Both the position numbers and the translations under genes were made by a program. A DNA stretch of 64,000 nucleotides from Penium margaritaceum (lineage: Eukaryota > Streptophyta > Zygnematophyceae > Desmidiales > Peniaceae): positions 578,260-642,259 of the forward strand of contig SZWC01000041.1 of the NCBI GenBank assembly GCA_023375785.1, read 5' to 3'. Below are positions 57,801 to 64,000 of this stretch, one piece after another. The notes under the pieces are model-generated. The model was not told where the DNA came from, made no database searches, and saw only the letters and a list, made by a program, of their open reading frames with translations. Every line of letters begins with the position of its first letter. Position 1 is the stretch's first letter.

Positions 57801-58286
57801 GGAAGTTTTGGCTGCAGCTGCTGATGAGGCGAGGAGGCGATGCGGGAAGGCGGCTTGAGATGATAAAGAAGACGGACTGAGGATAACACCGAGGAGGAGC
57901 AGATGAGGATAATGAGATAGGATGAAAGGGAAGGAGATGCTGGCAGAGGCGGATGTGATGAGGAGCAGCAGATGGCAGACTGCGAGAAGCTTCTTGGTAG
58001 TTGACGGCAGCCAGCGGCTCGGGAGTTACTTGCAGTTGATGTGGGTGAAACGTCACCGATTGTTAGCCACGGGCGCGGAAATGGGCGCAAGGCCTTCTTG
58101 GGACGACAGGGCGTTTCTTCAGCGTGGAGAACTTGTCAGGCAGTGCTGCTATTGTCAGCTGCTGGCAAAGCGGCGGGGCGCGGAACGGCGGTAGCGGTGG
58201 TAGGAGAACGCGAGTTGAAGCAGTAAAGCAAGGATGACGGCAGAGCGATAACGCGGTCACGGGACTCCAGGCGATGTTTGCCTGAA

Positions 58287-58298
58287 GCTTTGATACCA
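58287..58298 (-). other. Primer binding site of element I (tRNA-Met 3' end type)
   Basis: On the minus strand TGGTATCAAAGC directly follows the LTR ending TGACA. It matches the common plant retroelement site TGGTATCAGAGC, complementary to the 3' end of initiator tRNA-Met, with one difference. This differs from the anticodon-arm site of the copia it sits in. Confidence 0.85.
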
Positions 58299-58914
58299 TG
58301 TCACAAAAATGTAGATGCGGGAATATCGGCAGCAGAAGCAGGCAGAACCATTAGGATGTGAAAGAGTACGTCACAAGAGTGACGCAGGCAAGAGCGGTTC
58401 GAGGAGTTAGTCGCGGGAGCTTATAGAGGCCGAGACGCGAGGTGGTCAAGGTAGGCAACTTGATGTGAGAGAAAGCTGATGAGATGGTAGAGAGTTGGCA
58501 AAGTAAAAGAGCTAAGCGAAGGAGCGAGAGTGATGGAGTGAAGGGATGTGAAGGGCTGGCGAAGACAAAAAATGCGAGGATGATGCAGAGCGAAGACACG
58601 GCGGCGAAGCCGCGGAACCAAGGGGGAACAGGATGAGCAAAACTATTCTGGTTAACTCAAGGGAATGAACATCCTCGGTATTAAAGGTCAGAACAGGACA
58701 AAGAGTAATACCTAACGGCTTCTTTCCGCTAGCCGGACGCGAGTGACAGATGTCACTTTATTAGGGGATAACTTGACAGTGGGGTCCGAACGGTCGGGCG
58801 ACCAGAGGCCCGTTGGTCAAGGTGGTTTGGTGGCGGGACCTGACCCGTTATTGAGAAGGGATTTCCTCGGACTCTACTTGTGCACTGAGTCTATTTCTTA
58901 ACGATATTCTGACA
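58299..58914 (-). repeat. 5' LTR of element I
   Basis: 616 bp, TGTCAGAA..type start and TGACA end on the element strand, next to primer site and target duplication. Colinear with 55086-55701. Confidence 0.92.
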
Positions 58915-59205
58915 GCCACTACAAGCAGAACCTTTAGCAAAGCTCTACAAGTATAAAAGCCTGTACCTTGCATGCATTCATTTACAGTTCTTGCCATTGA
59001 GACTCCTCACAGAGTGTCCAACCAAAGGTAGACACTAAAGACCAATATGCAGACTTTGTGAGGTTGCAAACCAAATGAACCTAAAGTGTGGATCCCTCGT
59101 TCAAGGGTGATATGTTATCTTGGTTGCAATACCAAGAGCGGTTGGCAGCCTCCCATGTTGGGACCCGTTTTCTAGACCGTTGCTATCCGGTGCATTGACA
59201 CTCTT

Positions 59206-61657
59206 ATCTCAACAGGCTTTAAGAAGGCAAAGAAAAATAGAGCTGAGAGTGCACCTCTGCTAGTCTACAAATCATAATCAGGTTCTTATGTATCCAAGAC
59301 CCTTATTTGTTTGCTGCTAACCAATATATGAGTAGGATGCACAATATATGGAGATAGCAAAGAGGGACCAAAACTGTAGGAATTTCTGGTAGACGGGCAG
59401 CGATGAAGTATGGGTGGTGTTATATATTAAGGAAAAAGCAACAAGTGTTGAATAGGAGGACGTTCAGGACTCTACGCGTATCAATTGGTTATGTAAAACA
59501 AGCAAGGCCACATTGGTAAGATATTTTGTTGTGCAAAAAAGCCATCCTACGATCTGTAGAAGGACAATGATTGATTTGGGATGAAGAAATACAGTTTTTG
59601 ATAGTGACGGTCCATGAAAGGATAGTATCCGTATGAAAGCTTACTGTCAAAAGACGGTAACACATTCTAAGGTTGCAATATAAATGGTGTAGTCATTCTA
59701 GATGATTTCCATGCTTTTTGTCTAATGAAATGACACTAATGACCTTCAGATTCAGTCGTATTTATCGACCACTAATTACGTTTATAGGAATATTAGGCGG
59801 GTAGCTTGTAGTACGGCATTGGTTGCCGCGACGTGCTAATATAGACCACGGCTCAATAGACAAAGCCAGAAATGAACAGGAGGAGCTATTGGCAGAGTTT
59901 GACCTAGGTGACAGAGACTAGTGGCGTGCTCACAAAGCAATCTGGCTCGGATAGCACCTATAGCAAATGCATAAAAACCCCGCACTCATGATGGAAGATC
60001 GCACTGAACTGAAGAGTGAAGGCCATGGACGGAAGGGGATACCTCACACAATCCATACCATGCAGTACCACATGGAAGGAACCAGGTAGGAACAATTTTG
60101 GAAGTTGAGCGGCATAGTCAAACTTCAAGGAAAGCTCATGCGGTTAACAAAAGATCATGTGTATTGCCGTAGAATCCCACGGCAACATGTCACAGAGCAG
60201 GGTACTGAAATGACTTTGATGGATATAAATATTTTATATAGGCCCCACTACAGCAACAGGAAGGAGCAATACTACTTGGCGGATGATCACCTAGGTAGGT
60301 CCTCATCAAAGCGTCGACACAATAGTACATGACCCAAGGATGTCCTATTTCTTTGTACCATCACAATCTTCCGTTATGCAGGAAAAATTCCCATTCTCCA
60401 AGGTGCACTACTCATTGCACGTCTCACACGGAGCACAACAAAAGCTATCCATGCAACAGCGAGGATAGACAATGACTTTTACAACATCCTATCTATCAGT
60501 GGAGGAACTCGAAATACTGCACAAAGGGGAGCCTAATGCAGTTTGCATGGTAAACCTCGTGTAGTAGACGAGTGGAGTGCAGGCTCCTCTCACATCCCCA
60601 TCTACATCCAGTATTCCATAGGCACCACCAGTCGGACCAAAGCAAGTGAGTACTCAGCACATCTATCCAATACATCATCCCGCCAATACACCAGATGTCA
60701 CAATCAGTAAACACGGCATTTTCTTAAAATTTTAGGCCTCCTTTTTCCCTCGTGGAATAACCTCCTATACAGATACTGTAGTGAAGTACGCTTTCATCAA
60801 CAAGTTACACCATGGTTATAATTGAGGGCACATACACCTTAGGCCGTGTATATGCGCTCGGATTTGACTACTGTTTCCATCCCTGTCTCACTCTTATACA
60901 ACGATCTTACCAATGCGAGATGGCCCTCCTACACCTTTTCACTTCATGAATTTCTATGTCACCCTCTATGGGCCAGCATGGGCTGGTAGTTCTCACAATA
61001 ATTGGGATAATGAGCACACAACTACCGCAAGAAAGTTTCAACCCTCTGATCCACCGGAAAGATGGCAGCAACAATTCCCCATGCTCAAGTCCGCGGCCAT
61101 CCAACAAGTGCATCAACCATTTCCGTGCCCCCGGGAAATACCACAGCAGCCACAACAATGGCAATACTTCTTCTCAACCGCTCCATCCTCCAGCTATGCG
61201 ATGATGAGCCTAGCCTACACGATGCATCTAACAGTAGCGTCTCTTCTGTAGCAACAGTACAAGGACCTGGTTCTTGTGATTGCTGCACAGTGCCATCTGT
61301 AGCGAGTAAGTTTGGTCAACCTGATAACTCCGGCCCCTCTGAATTTTAGTGGACCTATGTCTATCGTCCCGTTATCAACAAATTAGGGATGGACCACCTC
61401 CCTTTCATTGAACCAGAAAATCCCATCCAAAACCCACATCTATCAGCAAGCGGCTAGACAGAGCTACCATCTATCACAGTAGTGGATTTTGATGATTGTA
61501 TTACTCTACTCCAATGGATGCCCTGCGCATCTTGGCCCGCAATTGTGATTCTTGCTAGGCTCAACGCCTCTCTAGGCTCTCTTGCACGGTCCACTCCACG
61601 TGACTTCTTTCACTAGACAATCACATTAGAGCCTAATCCCTCCATACTATCCAGCCC
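59206..61657. other. AT-rich stretch with no recognised feature
   Basis: 2.4 kb to the right of H. Several short open stretches exist (for example 60105-60332 plus and 60913-61251 plus) but none shows a domain, codon-like bias or repeat that I can name. No LTR, tRNA or microsatellite was seen. It may be host intergenic DNA or part of a gene with introns; I cannot tell which. Confidence 0.5.
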
Positions 61658-62423
61658 TGTTGATCTGATATACACCTTGTCCATAGTTGACATTTTGGAC
61701 GGACACAAGACTGACTGGACGTGGACTGTTTCTTTGGAGTACGTCCCCTAATTCTGGTTGTGATAGACAAGGTATGCACTACTCCTTTGGAGAAAATCCC
61801 CTTGGTTTGAACTAGATTGTATAGCTAGAAACTACCAACAGGGACAACTCCTTGTGGCTTAGACATTACAGAGTCAGTCTCTAGAGCGAGAGGTCACTGG
61901 GCCAAATCCTTGCCCACTGACTAATTTTCTTCCTGATGAAAAGATGGACACGAACATTCTCAAAGATATCTAAGAATATTCCAAGATCCTTCCTGGTGGC
62001 TGATGCCACTTGGCGGTCACAAAGAGCGCCATGTAGGCAGGGGAGATGAAACCTAGACTGCAGCCAAAGTGGCTCATCCAAAGAGCCACTACATGTCTAG
62101 GCTAGAGACTGGCTCTATGATTCAAAGTACCTATCACTTGCCTGTGATTCCTTACAGTTCTTATTTTTATAACTCATAGAATTTCCCTCCAAGGATAGAT
62201 ACTAAAAAGGCATTGGTGGGTCTAGTGCCTATGAGTTAGCTTCTCGTGCAAAAGTGACGAAGTGCCAAGGATACGGTGGAAGGAAGTGATTCTTACAATC
62301 TACTCGGTGTGGATGTGTGGTTTTGAATATGATATCACCTCCTAGTTTCAATAAAAAAGAGCAAACAGCAAGTACGATTGTGTCAGTGCTGTTCTCTAGT
62401 CTACTACCTCGTACCAATTGATA
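61658..62423 (+). repeat. 5' LTR of copia K
   Basis: 766 bp, beginning TGTTGATCTGATATACACCTTGTCC, colinear with the G LTRs. It carries two copies of the GCACTACTCCTTTGGAG-type unit at about 61720-61812. The anticodon-arm primer site seen in the relatives is not recognisable after it. Confidence 0.85.
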
Positions 62424-62759
62424 AAATTCCATTAGCTCCATTTGCTCCATTTGCTCCATCAGCTCCAATGGAGGGTGCTGGTACTTAGCAAACAAGGGCC
62501 ACGGATAAGCTCTATCCTTGGATGCACAGCCCTTGGGTCCTAATCAGGACCAACTCTACCATTGGAGGCACGATCCTCTCTTTGCTGGTGATCAATGATT
62601 GAGGGATAAGCAAGGGATCTGCAACTTCTAAACTGGTAACAAACAACATCCTGCATCACTTTACATCAATCTTAGTGATGTAGAGAAGCAAATAAGCAGA
62701 GGTAGTACGGCGATGCATAAGACGCTTGGTCTTGAGCAGGTCAATAGTGGCATTTCATA

Positions 62760-63296
62760 ATTTACAAGGGTGGATTTTCCCTTGTAGAAATGACAGTTTG
62801 ACATCGTCATGGAAGTACACAACTACCTGAAAATGTTTATAAAAAAGGGGTTAAGCCACCTAAAGACAACCCAATGTGTGAAGAATAGGATGCCATGAAT
62901 AACATGGCACTTGCGATCAATCTAAAATCAGTGCATGTGTGACAGCATGCCCATCTACATTGAATCACACATGCATCTAAGGCGTATGAGAACCTTGCAC
63001 ATATGTGCTAATCAACGGCCTTTGCTAATCACCTTTTCATTCTTCAAAAGCTGATTTGAATGAGGGTGAGTAAGGGGGAGTCCATTTCAGAATTCCAAGT
63101 GCAGTTTCAATGACTACTACAACAACAGACGGACATGAAGTGGGAAATCAAAACCAACATGCAAGGCATGATCCTCGTCATGGCACTATCTAGAAGCTAG
63201 GGTCCTTTGATCGCAGTCTTGAATTGTAGGAGGCTGGAGGAGCTGACATAAAAGGTTGTGTCTAATTACGTGCACAACAAGCCCATACGTCACAAT
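62760..63296 (+). pseudogene. Decayed gag of copia K
   Basis: Nucleotide similarity to the gag of G is visible: the ATTTTCCCTTGTAGAAATGACAGTTTGACAT-like start region, TCACACATGCATCTAAGGCGTATGAGAA, and GGCATGATCCTCGTCATGGCACT. No long open stretch remains. Confidence 0.75.
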
Positions 63297-63299
63297 GTG

Positions 63300-64000
63300 T
63301 AATGGTCACGTAGGACACTGCACACAAGGCGTACAGGCTGTGGGACCAAGCACTTAGAAAGCTCATCAAGAGCCAAGAAATCAAGTTTGATAAAACGACG
63401 CTCGACAAGGAAGATTTGCTGGATCCCGTCCATGCTACCAAACAAGGAGATTGGGTTGTGTTGATTGAGTTAGATGATCAGGCACCTAAGAACTGGCAGA
63501 TAGTGCCTATGAAGCAAAATGATGGTACGGCAGGGAGAGTGGCCGTGAAGGTTGACACAACGACGGGCTCTCACACAGAGTATGAGTTGTCCGAGGCCTC
63601 TAAATTGAACTGTGAGGTCGGTGGTTCTCCCTCAACCAACAGATCACTGCCGCAAAAGAGCAACAGAAGTAACTAAGCCTTTAAACACCAGGAACAATAT
63701 TTTGGCGTAGTGCGTGCCAGAAGAAAATGTCGCTAAGATATGATGCTAACTGTGTAGAATGGATGTGATTCAGCCGGTCATGTTTGGCTTAGGGAGAGCC
63801 AATGACAAAATTGAGGTTGTGAATATGCCACATTTGGCCAAGTAGGAAGGCAGTATACGGCAAATTTGCATTCATTATAGCGAATGGAACATGAGCTCTG
63901 GTGGACAGGCCCCCAGATGCCAATGTGGTAGAGTCAAAGTTGGTACGTGGCAAAGATTTCAAGCAAGATGGTACTATTGCAAAGTACAAGGCAAGAGCCA
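63300..64000 (+). pseudogene. Integrase C-terminal and RT-linker segment of copia K
   Basis: Encodes HKAYRLWDQALRKLIKSQEIKF, LDKEDLLDPVHATKQGDWVVLIELDDQAPKNWQ, and a Ser/Glu linker, the same order as G at 24780-25120. The start of the RT domain is at the window edge. Confidence 0.83.

Larger units (their letters stand above)
55086..58914 (-). mobile_element. Non-autonomous-looking LTR element I, nested in H
   Basis: Two direct 616-bp LTRs (55086-55701 and 58299-58914, about 93% identical by eye) and a perfect GCCAC target duplication (55081-55085, 58915-58919). The primer site at 58287-58298 and the polypurine tract at 55702-55710 place it on the minus strand. The 2.6-kb interior shows no gag or pol domain I can recognise, only tandem repeats, so it resembles a LARD-type passenger element. 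It must be younger than H. LTR ends are well kept; there is no coding capacity to judge. Confidence 0.9.
49335..59200 (+). mobile_element. Copia element H with nested element in its 3' LTR
   Basis: 5' LTR 49335-49986 (652 bp), primer site, leader, gag, protease, integrase, RT, RNase H, purine tract, and 3' LTR 54713-59200, which is interrupted by element I. The target duplication CTCTT is perfect (49330-49334 and 59201-59205). Without the insert the element is about 6.0 kb. LTR divergence by eye is near 9-10%. It is the most complete copia here by structure; the coding region is broken, about eight breaks. Confidence 0.95.
54713..59200 (+). repeat. 3' LTR of copia H, split by element I
   Basis: The LTR runs 54713-55085 and resumes at 58915-59200; together it matches the 5' LTR in length (654 versus 652 bp, one copy of the duplication excluded). 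TATAAAA is at 58952-58958. It ends GCATTGACA followed by CTCTT. Confidence 0.93.
61658..64000 (+). mobile_element. Copia element K, 5' part
   Basis: Starts with a TGTTGAC-group LTR (61658-62423), followed by a leader with the 9-bp repeat, a decayed gag (about 62760-63296) and an integrase C-terminal to RT-linker segment (63300 on). It runs off the window end. It is internally shortened compared with G and strongly decayed, with many breaks. Confidence 0.82.

Noticed and set aside
60496-60714. Minus-strand open stretch with a DIWCIGGMMYW segment, resembling part of a protein kinase
   Set aside because: Only a few residues resemble a kinase motif and no other kinase subdomain is near.
60913-61251. 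Plus-strand 112-residue open stretch as a host gene
   Set aside because: No domain, start context or neighbouring exon could be supported; composition is like the surrounding noncoding DNA.

Overview
This window is almost entirely retrotransposon sequence; I find no host gene I can defend. It suggests a large, repeat-rich eukaryotic nuclear genome. Plant-type Ty1/copia polyproteins, a Ty3/gypsy element carrying plant DC1/PHD-like zinc fingers, a Penelope-like reverse transcriptase and pentanucleotide microsatellites fit a green-lineage genome. A streptophyte alga of the Chara kind is my best guess, but that is low-confidence inference. I named the elements A to M for this report. All are treated as fossils and all the larger ones look broken.

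Layout. 1-4707: copia A (minus), cut by the window start. 4719-5945: a 602-bp inverted repeat made of copia RNase H sequence. 6021-11215: a mosaic of an LTR-like repeat, a plus-strand copia gag/protease piece (C), a minus-strand copia pol piece (D), a Penelope-like RT and a second copy of the LTR-like repeat. 11223-13193: gag, leader, primer site and LTR of D. 13194-28792: an old minus-strand copia (E) holding two nested copias, F (14685-20862, minus) and G (21396-28324, plus). G in turn holds a solo LTR (M, 26251-26904). 28793-29048: an ACCAT microsatellite. 29049-47856: an 18.8-kb Ty3/gypsy element (L) inserted in that microsatellite with a CCGTA target duplication. 47862-48330: the microsatellite continues. 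49335-59200: copia H (plus) with a perfect CTCTT target duplication; its 3' LTR holds a 3.8-kb LTR element on the other strand (I, 55086-58914) with a perfect GCCAC duplication. 61658-64000: 5' part of another copia (K). The stretches 48331-49329 and 59206-61657 show nothing recognisable.

How the parts relate. The copias fall in two related LTR groups: ~770 bp starting TGTTGAC (D, E, F, G, K) and ~653 bp starting TGTTGAAAT (H, M). Primer sites following the LTRs match the anticodon arm of initiator tRNA-Met rather than its 3' end, the half-tRNA priming known from Drosophila copia. Nested element I instead has a site for the 3' end of the same tRNA. The 653-bp LTRs also carry a tRNA-like block with Pol III A and B boxes.

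The most unusual object is gypsy element L. Besides gag, protease, RT, RNase H and integrase it carries a second protease-like domain, about 2 kb encoding a coiled-coil and repeat protein between RNase H and integrase, a 2.1-kb minisatellite coding for Ala/Pro/Gln repeats, and, between integrase and the 3' LTR, an array of about eight DC1/PHD-like zinc fingers. I know of no described gypsy element with this set, though I could not search for one.
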